Shown: positions 37,425-45,266, numbered from the stretch's first letter. The stretch: 64,000 nt of DNA from Bartonella sp. AU16XJBT (GCF_028618665.1 NZ_JAQITF010000004.1:62001-126000); one strand, 5' to 3'. Made by a program: numbers and translations. Notes: generated from the sequence alone by a model not told the origin.

Positions 37425-37437
37425 TTTACTCTCCCGC

Positions 37438-37642
37438 CGGTTGCGAGCGCCCTCGCATAAGTATTCCGGGAGCTTGAAAATACTGAGTTCTAGTCAGCCT
37501 TTTTGCTTTTAGTGCGGAAACACACCTGGACATAGCAAAAACTCCCGGAATTCCGGGATACCCACAAAGTGGGTTCATCTTTACGCTAGAACTTAGGGTT
37601 TTCAAGGCCCCTTTTGGTCGTTGCGTATGCGACCAAAACATC
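37438..37642 (-). ncRNA. Brt-type structured leader RNA D
   Basis: All hairpins are present. The apical loop differs: AGGTGTG/CGCAC replaces AGGTGC/GCACT and still pairs with one G-U. Leads into intact trp copy D. Confidence 0.83.
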
Positions 37643-37648
37643 TTTTAA

Positions 37649-37677
37649 TTCATAAAGTAGTTTCAGGAGGTTGGCAA
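37649..37677 (-). promoter_or_regulatory. Promoter of Brt D
   Basis: TTGCCA at 37677-37672, 17-bp spacer, TATGAA at 37654-37649. Confidence 0.78.
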
Positions 37678-37833
37678 TAAAAAATAGTTTTTAATGAGAG
37701 GCCGTGTGATTTTGATGCAAGTAATAAAGCATAACTATTTTTCTTATTGGAGATTGTTTGCGCGGGTAAATGATATAGTGTGTTTTCTTTGTCAATGAAA
37801 ATGCCGTTAATTAAGCTTGTTGGTTTGCATTGT

Positions 37834-38039
37834 CCCCGCCGGTTGCGAGCGCCCCCTTATGCGTATTCCGGGAGTTAAAAACACTGAACTCGAATCAGCA
37901 TTTTGCTTTTAGTGCTGGTAAGCACGTGGACATAGCAAAAGCTCCCGGAATTCCGGGATACCCGCAAAGCGGGATCAATTCATGTTTAGATTTAAAGCTT
38001 TAGAGCTCTCCTTACTGTTGTGTATGAAATCAAAACATC
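37834..38039 (-). ncRNA. Orphan Brt element D2 without a trp gene
   Basis: The 3' half is well conserved (CCCGC-AAA-GCGGG hairpin, palindrome, GGTGC/GCACT hairpin, SD arm). The 5' TTGGTCG hairpin has decayed (TTACTGT...GAAATCAA). After its ribosome site comes an ATG at 37830 and seven codons MQTNKLN ending in TAA, the stump of a deleted trp gene. It might act as a free RNA if still transcribed. Confidence 0.78.
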
Positions 38040-38045
38040 CCTCAA

Positions 38046-38075
38046 TTCATAAAGTAATTTTTAGGGGAATGGTAA
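38046..38075 (-). promoter_or_regulatory. Degenerate promoter of orphan Brt D2
   Basis: TTACCA at 38075-38070, 18-bp spacer, TATGAA at 38051-38046. Weaker than the other units. Confidence 0.5.
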
Positions 38076-38205
38076 TAAAAAAGAGCGTTTCTTAACGTAT
38101 AGGGTTTGTAAAGCAAAAGGTAGCGTGTTTTTTGATGCAAGCAATATAAAGCGTTCACAAAAGGGGTGACTTTGAATAGAGCTTAGTGTGCGCTATCGCA
38201 TGATT

Positions 38206-38571
38206 TTAGCTTGTATTCTCATCAGAGATGAGCTGTAGAATAGCTCTCTTTTTTATCGTGGTCAAAACTCTAAATTTTTTGAGCAGTTGGTATTCTTCTG
38301 TGTTCGAGATGATTTCATCATGATGATAAGGAGGCTGTTGTTTCGTGATGATATCTGCATAAAAAAAGGAAACTGGAACATTGAGGATATCGGAAATTTC
38401 CATTAAACGCCCCGCGCTGACACGATTTAAGCCGTTTTCATATTTTTGAACTTGTTGGAAGCTTATCCTTAAAGCATGCCCTAAGGCTTTTTGAGACATC
38501 TTTAGCATTTGTCGTCTCAAGCGAATTTTCTTGCCGACAAAAAGATCAATATTAAGAGTGTTGGTTTGCAT
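38206..38571 (-). CDS. Trp-family XRE-type HTH regulator, copy E (intact)
   Basis: 121 residues, a mosaic. The N-terminal HTH (MLKMSQKALGHALRISFQQVQKYENGLNRV) is closest to copies A and B, with KA for TT and R for G in the helix-turn-helix. The C-terminal part (IITKQQPPYHHDEIISNTEEYQLLKKFRVLTTIKKRAILQL) is nearly that of copy C. This suggests recombination between copies, and possibly altered DNA recognition because two substitutions fall in or near the HTH helices. Preceded by Brt E. Confidence 0.87.
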   Translation of the reverse strand: MQTNTLNIDLFVGKKIRLRRQMLKMSQKALGHALRISFQQVQKYENGLNRVSAGRLMEISDILNVPVSFFYADIITKQQPPYHHDEIISNTEEYQLLKKFRVLTTIKKRAILQLISDENTS

Positions 38572-38584
38572 TTTACCCTCCCGC

Positions 38585-38784
38585 CGGTTGCGAGCGCCCT
38601 CGCATGAGTATTCCGGGAGTTAAAAGTACTGAACCTAAATCAGCATTTTGCTTTTAGTGCTGGTAAGCACCTGGACATAGCAAAATCTCCCGGAATTCCG
38701 GGATACCCGCAAAGCGGGGTAAATTCATGTTTAGGTTTCAGGCTTTTAATCCCTATTGGTCGTTGCGTATGCGACCAAGACACT
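38585..38784 (-). ncRNA. Brt-type structured leader RNA E
   Basis: All hairpins are present. The second hairpin is CCCGC-AAA-GCGGG where A and B have CCCAC-AAA-GTGGG, a compensatory pair change. The 5' hairpin TTGGTCG/CGACCAA is intact. Leads into trp copy E. Confidence 0.85.
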
Positions 38785-38790
38785 TTTTAA

Positions 38791-38819
38791 CTCATAAAGG
38801 AATTTCAGGAGGTTGGCAA
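38791..38819 (-). promoter_or_regulatory. Promoter of Brt E
   Basis: TTGCCA at 38819-38814, 17-bp spacer, TATGAG at 38796-38791. Confidence 0.75.
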
Positions 38820-38994
38820 TAAAAAATAGTTTTTAATGAGAGGCAGTGTGGTTTTGATGCAAGTAATTTTGATGCAAGTAATAAAGCATAACTATTTTTC
38901 TTACTGGAGATTATTTGCGCGGGTAAATGATATAGTGTGTTTTCTTTGCCAATGAAAATATCGTTAATTAAGCTTGTTTTTGCATTGTTCCCTC

Positions 38995-39196
38995 GCCAAG
39001 TGCGCGCGCCTTCGCATAGTATTCTGGGAGTCTAAAAATACTGAAACCTAATCAGTCTTTTTGCTTTTAGTGCTTATCGCCCCTGGACAGAGCAAAATAT
39101 CCCGGAATTCCGCGATACCCAAAAAGTTGGTCAATTCATGTTTGAGTTTTCAGGCTTTAGAGCCCTCTTGATCGTTGCATATGCGACCAAGAGACC
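38995..39196 (-). ncRNA. Orphan Brt element F without a trp gene
   Basis: Most diverged full-length copy. The 5' hairpin survives with one G-U (TTGATCG/CGACCAA on the plus strand). The apical hairpin is the AGTGCTTATCGCCCCTGG form shared with G, and the palindrome is damaged (GGAATTCCGCG). The ATG at 38983 opens only MQKQA before TAA. The -10 (TATGAA, 39208-39203) is kept; the -35 is degenerate (TTGTAA). Confidence 0.72.
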
Positions 39197-39231
39197 TTTT
39201 GATTCATAAAGGAATTTGAGATATTTACAAT

Positions 39232-39522
39232 AAAAGATAGTTTTTTAATGAGAGTCTATCCGCCTTTTAATCTCTCTGAAACGATAACCAAAATCATGAT
39301 ATCAGAGCCGTGCTTATCAAAAGGTCTAAAATGATTTTTTCCACGGTAATGAATTTACAAGCGGTTTCTTTATTAAAATTTGCACCATCGCTTGGCTATT
39401 GAAGAAGGATATGTGCGTAATAGCTTTTTTGTCTTTAAAGAACGTGGTGGCTTTATGGGCTGCGGTGAAGTGTCATGGTTTTATGGGGGCGTGCGTTTTA
39501 AAAACTAAAGATTAAGTGTTAT
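39232..39522. other. Spacer between the Brt array and the TIR gene
   Basis: No gene is supported, although the stretch 39350-39510 (ACGTGGTGGC...GGTTTTATGGGGGCGTGCG) looks like worn coding sequence whose origin I could not place. Confidence 0.35.
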
Positions 39523-40269
39523 TCACATAGAATTTAATGCACAAGGAATGGCATCTTGACTAAAAGGGACCTCCGCTCCTTTTAAGCGATTAATAAGTTT
39601 GGGAAATGTCTCTTGTACGTGTTTTTCAAAAGAAAGGTAGTAAATTCCATTAACATCTGAAGGTATTTCAACGCCTTCTTTGTATAAAATAGCTATTTTA
39701 TCAAAAGGAAGTATGGAGATTAACATTCCCATCTCGAGAATAACATTTTGTCGTGCACGGGGGTGCGCTTTTGTTTCACCGTCAGATATAGCATAGCCTA
39801 TATCATCGGGAGTTAGCAGTACAATGCCAAATCCTATAGAACCTTTACAAATTTCTTTTTTCAAAGTTTCAATGATGGGAAAGCCATTACCACCAGTATT
39901 TTGTAAAATGTATGGTTCGAGCTCAAGTCTGCGAAGAATAAGTTCAAGTTGCTCTAAGGCAACGTGGTCATGACCATGAACGATAAAAATTTTTTTATTT
40001 GAGGTATTGGAAGCAATTTTTGGAAAAGGAGTCGTTGATTTTGTTTCTATATATTGAACTAAATCTTCTCTCAACTTTTGTTTTGTGTTTTCTTTGCCTT
40101 GAAAGCTAAGTGTTCCTGTACTTTCATACCAATTAATAATTCCTCCATCGCAGGTTTTGATCTGATATCCTCCAGAAGAATTAAGTGATAGAGACTTAAT
40201 TTCTTTAATTTTATATCCACACTTGCAAACTATGTTTTGAAGATCTTCAAACGTTCCTCTGTATTTCAT
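39523..40269 (-). CDS. TIR-like predicted nucleotide-binding / NAD-hydrolase protein
   Basis: 248 residues. Residues about 93-215 match the TIR-like domain of 'predicted nucleotide-binding' proteins and CAP12/Pycsar effectors: KKIFIVHGHD (92-101), GFPIIETLKKEI with Glu134, GFGIVLLTPDDIGYAI, HPRARQNVILEMGML (169-183) and EIPSDVNGIYYLSF. In this family TIR domains cleave NAD+ in anti-phage defence. The N-terminal ~70 residues (SSGGYQIKTCDGGIINWYESTGTLSF) form a separate small beta-rich domain that I do not recognise. No cyclase or STING partner lies next to it, so it is a stand-alone candidate. Confidence 0.8.
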   Translation of the reverse strand: MKYRGTFEDLQNIVCKCGYKIKEIKSLSLNSSGGYQIKTCDGGIINWYESTGTLSFQGKENTKQKLREDLVQYIETKSTTPFPKIASNTSNKKIFIVHGHDHVALEQLELILRRLELEPYILQNTGGNGFPIIETLKKEICKGSIGFGIVLLTPDDIGYAISDGETKAHPRARQNVILEMGMLISILPFDKIAILYKEGVEIPSDVNGIYYLSFEKHVQETFPKLINRLKGAEVPFSQDAIPCALNSM

Positions 40270-40573
40270 TTTTTATGTCCCCTGCATATTTCCATCATTC
40301 GTTGTTGGTATGCATTAACCAATATCAACAATGATGAGTTTCCCCAATCATAATGGCTTCTTTTTATAAGACATTGAACTAGAAAGTTTTGATGATTCTT
40401 CTCTATATATTATGTAAAAAAAGCGCAAGCTTTTTCATCTCATTTGATAGAATTGCGGAAAGAAAAACACATTTTTCTCCCCTTTAATCTGTTATTGTGT
40501 ATTCTATATAAGTAATATAGTGGCGGGTGTTTGGATTTTTATTAACACTTAATTTATGAATTCCCCTCCCACA
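40270..40573. other. Spacer between the TIR and ThiE-like genes
   Basis: No gene; presumably holds the TIR promoter. No TPP riboswitch was seen. Confidence 0.35.
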
Positions 40574-41236
40574 TTACAAGGGGGTGTTTTCACATTTTTC
40601 TTGCATTGTTTTAAGCAATATTAAAGGATTGTCGTTCCCCAAAATAACTTCTTCTACAGCGACAAATTCACATCCAGTTTTTAAGGCTTCATCAAAGGTT
40701 GCGAAATCGCTTCCTACTTGGATAATGGCAGGGGTTTCCATAATCTCTGCCCACCACGCTGCCAATTGGAGATTACGGGGGTGCGCATGGGGTTTTTTAT
40801 CAGCTCCTAATTTGCCAAACAGAAGATAGTCAACACCTGTTTCTGCTGCAAGCATGGCGCTATGACGATTGCGTAGATTGCCAAAGCCTAAGATTTTTTG
40901 TTCCTTTTGCTGATTTTTAAAGCTTTCAAGAGCGTTAAAATCATCTTCTATGTGCAAACCATCAGCCTTTATGCGTCCCGCAATGCGGCTGTCATCAGTG
41001 ATGAGAAGAGCGGCGCCATTGTTTTGAATATCTTCTGCGTAAATTTGTGCTTGTTGCTGTAAAAAAGAGCCATCATCTTTTTGCTTTTCAGAATCGTAAA
41101 GAATGACGCATGCAAAGGATTTTGTTTGCAAAATGGGACGCAAAAAACTGTGCGGGGTGTTGCGTCGAACATTGAGGGTTAAAACCAATTGAGGAAAAAG
41201 AGGGGATTCAATCGGTTTATTTTTTTGTTGTGTCAT
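40574..41236 (-). CDS. ThiE-like thiamine phosphate synthase family protein
   Basis: 220 residues. It shows a TIM-barrel ThiE/TenI pattern: YAEDIQNNGAALLITDDSRIAGRIKADGLHIEDD, GFGNLRNRHSAMLAAETGVDYLLFGKLG, PAIIQVGSDFATFDEALKTGCEFVAVEEVIL. The order of strands fits thiamine phosphate synthase, but the usual conserved phosphate-loop residues are only partly recognisable, so activity is uncertain. The N-terminus (MTQQKNKPIESPLFPQLVLTL) is a family-like lead. Rhizobiales commonly carry a second, divergent ThiE paralog of this type. Confidence 0.68.
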   Translation of the reverse strand: MTQQKNKPIESPLFPQLVLTLNVRRNTPHSFLRPILQTKSFACVILYDSEKQKDDGSFLQQQAQIYAEDIQNNGAALLITDDSRIAGRIKADGLHIEDDFNALESFKNQQKEQKILGFGNLRNRHSAMLAAETGVDYLLFGKLGADKKPHAHPRNLQLAAWWAEIMETPAIIQVGSDFATFDEALKTGCEFVAVEEVILGNDNPLILLKTMQEKCENTPL

Positions 41237-41270
41237 GCTATATCCCTGTTTCTTAGAAAAAAATGATGCT

Positions 41271-41465
41271 CAAAAATTAAAGCTTCATCCTATTGATGCT
41301 TGTTTGCGATGAGGGTAACCACTATTTTCCCATGATTTCAAGGGGAGAGGTGTGGGAGTGCTTTGATGAAATAGCAAGATGTTTGAAATACCAAGCTGTT
41401 GTTAAGCATACGATACAACCTTTTCGTCGTCATACATGTATGGGTGTTTTTCATCCTTTTACCTT
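41271..41465 (+). pseudogene. Decayed 5' fragment of opgC, upstream of the intact gene
   Basis: Shares with parent 41503-41680 the upstream leader (AAAGCTTCATCCTAT / AAAGTTTCATCCTAT, GTGTGGGAGT ribosome site) and the start of the gene (TACCAAGCTGTTGTT, CCTTTTCGTCGT, TGGGTGTTTTTC). A TAG interrupts after ATGAAA. Homology is lost after about 41465. This is a tandem copy that lost its 3' part. Confidence 0.85.
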
Positions 41466-41590
41466 AAAAAATAACACTTAAAAAGAAACTTGACTCTTAA
41501 AAGTTAAAGTTTCATCCTATCTTATTTGTGATGAGCGTAACGACTTTTTTTATGTGACTTAGGGGCTTTGTGACGTGTGGGAGTCCATTT

Positions 41591-42733
41591 ATGAAATACC
41601 AAGCTGTTGTTGATCATAATAGGCAGCCTTTTCGTCGTGATACACGCATTGATGTTTTTCGTTCTTTAGCCTTATTGACGATTTTCATCAACCATATTCC
41701 CGGGACTCTCTATGAGCATATAACCCATAAAAATTTTGGTTTTTCCGATTCTGCAGAGATTTTTGTTTTGCTTTCAGGAATTTCGCTGGGGTTAAGTTTT
41801 CATGGGCGGTTACAGCAGAAGCCTTTTACTTTTATTATCCGAAAATATTGGCAGAGAGCTTTTCAGCTCTATGGGGCGTATCTTTTGACCACTTTTGTCA
41901 CATTCAGCCTGTTTTTAGGGGCTTTTTTCTTATGGCAAACAGAAAAGCTGTTATCAATGAACAATGTGGGGCTCTTTTTTACAGAGCCTGTTATCGCATT
42001 TTTAAGCACTTTAAGCTTGGGGCATCAATTAGGCTATAATAATATTCTGCCGCTTTATATCGTTTTGATGTTTTTTGCGCCTTTTATCCTTTATTTGAGT
42101 TGTAAACAGACAAAGTGGCTGCTTTGGGGTTCGTTTATACTCTATCTTACTTGCGGATTTTATAAAATTGCTCCCCCTTCTTATCCTATAGAGGGAAAAT
42201 GGTTTTTGAATCCTCTTTCTTGGCAGTTCTTATTTGTTATAGGCTTGACCAGCACTTTAGCACTCAAACAAGGTAAAACAATCGCTTTTCAGTCTTTTTG
42301 GCTGGTTTGTGCGGCAGCGTATCTCTTGTTGGCGCTGTTATGGGTGCGCTTAAATTGGTGGGGCGTTTTGGGAGGGCTCGGTTGGTCTTGTGCGTTGATC
42401 AACTTTAATAAAACCTTTTTAAGCTTGCCACGTTTGCTCCATGTTCTTGCATTATCCTTTCTCATTCTATGCTTACCGCGTGTCAATAAATGGTTTTATG
42501 TTTCAGAGCAACATCCTTTAGCAATCTTAGGAAAACATAGTTTACCGGTCTTTGTAACGGGAACCATTTTTGCGATGTTTGGACAAATTGTAAAAACAGT
42601 GATGACAGGAACGTTTTTTTCCGATAGCCTCTTAATGATAACGGGGATTGCGCTGCAATTTGGAGTGGCTTATTATTGTGAAAAACGGCGGTCTTTGCAG
42701 GGGGCCTTTTCAAGGAAACTGATCCGTTTATAA
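41591..42733 (+). CDS. OpgC-family multi-pass membrane protein
   Basis: 380 residues from the ATG at 41591, preferred because GTGTGGGAG lies upstream and the frame 5' of it has no support. It starts MKYQAVVDHNRQPFRRDTRIDVFRSLALLTIFINHIPG, the signature of OpgC (PF10129), with DxxR-S-ALL and NH. About ten hydrophobic spans follow. Family members add succinyl or related groups to osmoregulated periplasmic glucans or act as membrane acyltransferases. The substrate in this organism is unknown. A 5' fragment of the gene lies just upstream. Confidence 0.82.
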   Translation: MKYQAVVDHNRQPFRRDTRIDVFRSLALLTIFINHIPGTLYEHITHKNFGFSDSAEIFVLLSGISLGLSFHGRLQQKPFTFIIRKYWQRAFQLYGAYLLTTFVTFSLFLGAFFLWQTEKLLSMNNVGLFFTEPVIAFLSTLSLGHQLGYNNILPLYIVLMFFAPFILYLSCKQTKWLLWGSFILYLTCGFYKIAPPSYPIEGKWFLNPLSWQFLFVIGLTSTLALKQGKTIAFQSFWLVCAAAYLLLALLWVRLNWWGVLGGLGWSCALINFNKTFLSLPRLLHVLALSFLILCLPRVNKWFYVSEQHPLAILGKHSLPVFVTGTIFAMFGQIVKTVMTGTFFSDSLLMITGIALQFGVAYYCEKRRSLQGAFSRKLIRL

Positions 42734-42918
42734 GAAAAACGCTCCCATGGGGTTTGTTTGGTGGCGTTAACCTTAGTATAAAAAGCGCATTGCGCAAAAA
42801 ATTTAAAAGAGGTAGTCAATTTTAAAAAAAAGCATTCTATACAGCAACACAAAGAAACTTTTTATTACTCTGTTCGTTGAGTGGTGTGGTTTTGTGCTGA
42901 TACTTGGAGTATAAAAGC

Positions 42919-43437
42919 GTGAGTGTACATAAATGTCCCTATGATGAACCTATTATCATGATTGAGCATAATGCTTTTGAAAATGCTTTTAATCGTCTCT
43001 ATGAAGAAACAATGGCGCTGATTGAAAAAACCGCAGCGTATATTGATTCAGAAGGGAAATTAGTAGCACGTTCCCTTTCGGCAGAAATTTCTGCAATCTA
43101 TGCAAAAGAGGCGATGTATTTAAGTACACGACTTATGCAAATTGCCTCTCAACTCCTTCTTCTTCGGGCAGAGCGTGAAGGGGAAATGTCACCAGAACAA
43201 ATAAAAAAAGAAATCGTAAAAGTCTCCCTTCAAACACCAACCTTAGAACTTGAAACCCCTTATTGGAACGACCTACCAGAAATTTTCCGCCAATTTGTTG
43301 CTCATTCACTGCGTTTGGAAGCACGCATCAAGTATATGCGCGCAGGATGGGAGACGGCTGCTTCCTGTACTTTAGAAGATGAAAATCCAGTGGGAAAACA
43401 AATCGAATTGCTGAAAACAGCCTTTGGGCGTTCTTAG
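42919..43437 (+). CDS. rcdA: RcdA (regulator of CtrA degradation, DUF1465)
   Basis: About 172 residues from a GTG with GGAG 12 nt upstream; a TTG (42904) and an ATG (42958) are alternatives. The helical core matches DUF1465/RcdA: AFNRLYEETMALIEKTAAYID, AKEAMYLSTRLMQIASQLLLLRA and RQFVAHSLRLEARIKYM. In Caulobacter RcdA helps deliver CtrA to ClpXP at the stalked pole, with CpdR and PopA. The last 55 bp are duplicated downstream. Confidence 0.82.
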   Translation: MSVHKCPYDEPIIMIEHNAFENAFNRLYEETMALIEKTAAYIDSEGKLVARSLSAEISAIYAKEAMYLSTRLMQIASQLLLLRAEREGEMSPEQIKKEIVKVSLQTPTLELETPYWNDLPEIFRQFVAHSLRLEARIKYMRAGWETAASCTLEDENPVGKQIELLKTAFGRS

Positions 43438-43552
43438 AGCATATTTCCTTGGGTTTTAGCCTATTCGCTTCGTTTGAGAGGCGCTATGTTTTTTGTTTAG
43501 GATATGCGGCTGTTGTTTATGTGCTTTGAAAAGTAAGAGGCGGCTCGTATCT

Positions 43553-43613
43553 TGGGTGATGAAAATCCAGTGGGAAAACAAATCGAATTGCTGAAAACAG
43601 CCTTTGGGCGTTT
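43553..43613 (+). pseudogene. Duplicate of the rcdA 3' end
   Basis: A run of more than 50 bases starting GATGAAAATCCAGTGGG and ending GCCTTTGGGCGTT is identical to parent 43378-43432. The next bases (AGGGATATTTTCTTGGCTTTT) weakly follow the parent flank (AGAGCATATTTCCTTGGGTTTTAG). Perfect identity over the coding part suggests a recent or converted copy. Confidence 0.9.
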
Positions 43614-44214
43614 AGGGATATTTTCTTGGCTTTTTTTTGTGATATTTTGAGCGGTATATTCGTTGTCGTGACTAAAATTAATCTGGAGAGTTTTTTCTGT
43701 TTAGCTTCTCTTTGAGTGTGGAAAAATATCTTGAGTTTATGACAAAGAGGGGGCATTGATTTCGAATTATGGTGTGGAGTATGGGCTGTGGTCGGCTTCA
43801 GTTTATTGTTGCTGGAACGCTTTCTTTTGATATTGTGTGATTTTATTTTAGCTATGAGAATGATCAGGCTATGCCGGATATTAGCCAAGCTCTTGGACAT
43901 CGATTATCCTATTCTATCGTAAAATACTCTCGTTTAAGGCAGAGATATAAGGCACATAGCTGTGATGTATTCAGTATTTAAAATTACAGTACGTATGTGT
44001 TGAGAGCAGGGCTTATCCTTAGTGCTTATGAAGGGGGGCACATAAGTGGTCAACAGTAAGAAGCTATCGAGAGTCGTTGTTTTTTATAAGATAACGCTGG
44101 TAGGAATCTTCGTCCTTTGAGAGGTGGGGAGGAGGGAAAGCTCTATAATTTATTCCTCATAAAATTGCTGGAAAATGTGTGTTATAATAAACACCCCAAA
44201 CGGAATATATTTGT
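43614..44214. other. Spacer with possible integrase tail
   Basis: No intact gene. Plus strand 43870-43960 can be read as AMPDISQALGHRLSYSIVKYSRL, reminiscent of a tyrosine-recombinase C-terminus (ISQxLGH...), but no other part is present on that strand. Low confidence. Confidence 0.3.
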
Positions 44215-44345
44215 GTTGCTAATCTGCGCGCTTGCTTTAAAGAAATATCTCTGAAGGCGCGTCACACCTCCCTTTCGTGACGGTCGTCCGTGAATGGCAT
44301 AACGGTAAATTCCTCCATGAAATGTATAAAATTTCCCATAAAGTG
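44215..44345 (-). pseudogene. Integrase N-terminal remnant 2
   Basis: Plus-strand GCGCGCTTG(C)TTTAAAGAAATATCTCT, CGTGACGG and GGCATAACGGTAAATTC align with the integrase ruin at 54155-54245 (GCGCTTGTTTTAAAGAAACATCTCT, GGTATAACGATAAATTC). The minus-strand reading retains RDISLKQAR, the start-domain helix of P4-like tyrosine recombinases. No other integrase part is attached. Confidence 0.65.
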
Positions 44346-44399
44346 TCTAAAAGCTATTGTGCTCTTCTATTTTTACGCTTCATAAAAGAGTAAAGCCCC

Positions 44400-44660
44400 A
44401 TCATTCATTTTGCTAACCTCTCATGTTGTGACAGAGCTTTATATTTGAGATGGTTCATAAGAAGCATGCCCTCTTGTAAAGTTCCATGCCACATGGCTCT
44501 TCCGCTTATGATGTGCAAGGGAATGGTTTTGATAGATACAACATAAAAATAGGTTGGGAATGAGAGAAACTTTCGATATTTGGGGCTGTCATTCAACATA
44601 AAGAATGCTAGGGTATTCTTGTCAATCAATGCGTTTTCTCATGATCATGATGCATTGTTT
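44400..44660 (-). repeat. Copy 3 of the dispersed repeat, inverted
   Basis: Minus-strand ATGCTTCTTATGAACCATCTC, AAGCTCTGTCACAACAT and, further upstream, CATGATCATGAGAAAA correspond to 27010-27050 and 26845-26870 on the plus strand. The 74-residue minus-strand frame over it is not conserved in other copies. Confidence 0.5.
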
Positions 44661-45266
44661 TCATTTTTGGGGTTTTCGTTTTTGAGTTCTCTCAGTTTTA
44701 ATAGGAGGGGCTCTCTTCACGGAAAATAAAACATCTAAAATCACAAAATAAATTGTCTTAAAAAGCTCTACGGGGGATTATGGGGGGCTTTATGGGCCCC
44801 GTGTTGCTCATGCAATACTCTCCCTATAATGCTCTTGTGTTGTGAGGGGTATGTAAAAAATACCTCGCAATGTTTGTTCACGTCCATATCATGGGGAGTA
44901 TAATGTAAAAAGATCCCGTGAAGTCTATACCGTTCATAGAGGAGCATCTTTACATTTATATATCCAAAGACAACCCCTCTCTTTGTTTGCTTGTGGTGGT
45001 TTAATCGTTATGACATTGAAGATCAGATAGAAGGGAGTGAGTATATCGAAGGGGAATTTTTATGGGTTCCTTTTGCTTTCTTGTAAGGTGAGAATGGTTT
45101 TGTTTGATGGCATTTGTGTCTCATAAAGTTGCTGTTTGTTCGTGTGTTATACTGTATAAATTCATAACATATGCCCTTCTTTTTACTGGTTTTGCCCTTT
45201 GCTGCTGCTTTCTTTGCGGCTTTAAGCCTTTATTCAAAAGGGGGAAACGTGTATAAACTAGCGCTT
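44661..45266. other. Spacer upstream of ruvC
   Basis: No gene. The ruvC frame stays open 96 bp upstream of the chosen start and would encode a hydrophobic lead ([18 protein letters not shown]), not expected for RuvC and taken as chance. Confidence 0.4.

Noticed and set aside
31680-39196. The regularly spaced Brt elements as a CRISPR-like array
   Set aside because: Units are about 200 bp long, separated by genes of 366-369 bp, lie on one strand with promoters, and have no unique short spacers or cas genes.
41236-41300. TPP riboswitch upstream of the ThiE-like gene or of thiN (5100-5230)
   Set aside because: Neither leader shows the conserved CUGAGA and ACCUGA core elements of the thi box.
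41293-41481. 62-codon plus-strand ORF upstream of opgC
   Set aside because: It is a chance frame across the decayed opgC 5' copy, which itself carries a TAG in the opgC frame.
45171-45266. RuvC with a hydrophobic N-terminal leader (start at 45171)
   Set aside because: RuvC is cytoplasmic, family proteins begin at IRIIGIDPG, and no ribosome site precedes 45171.
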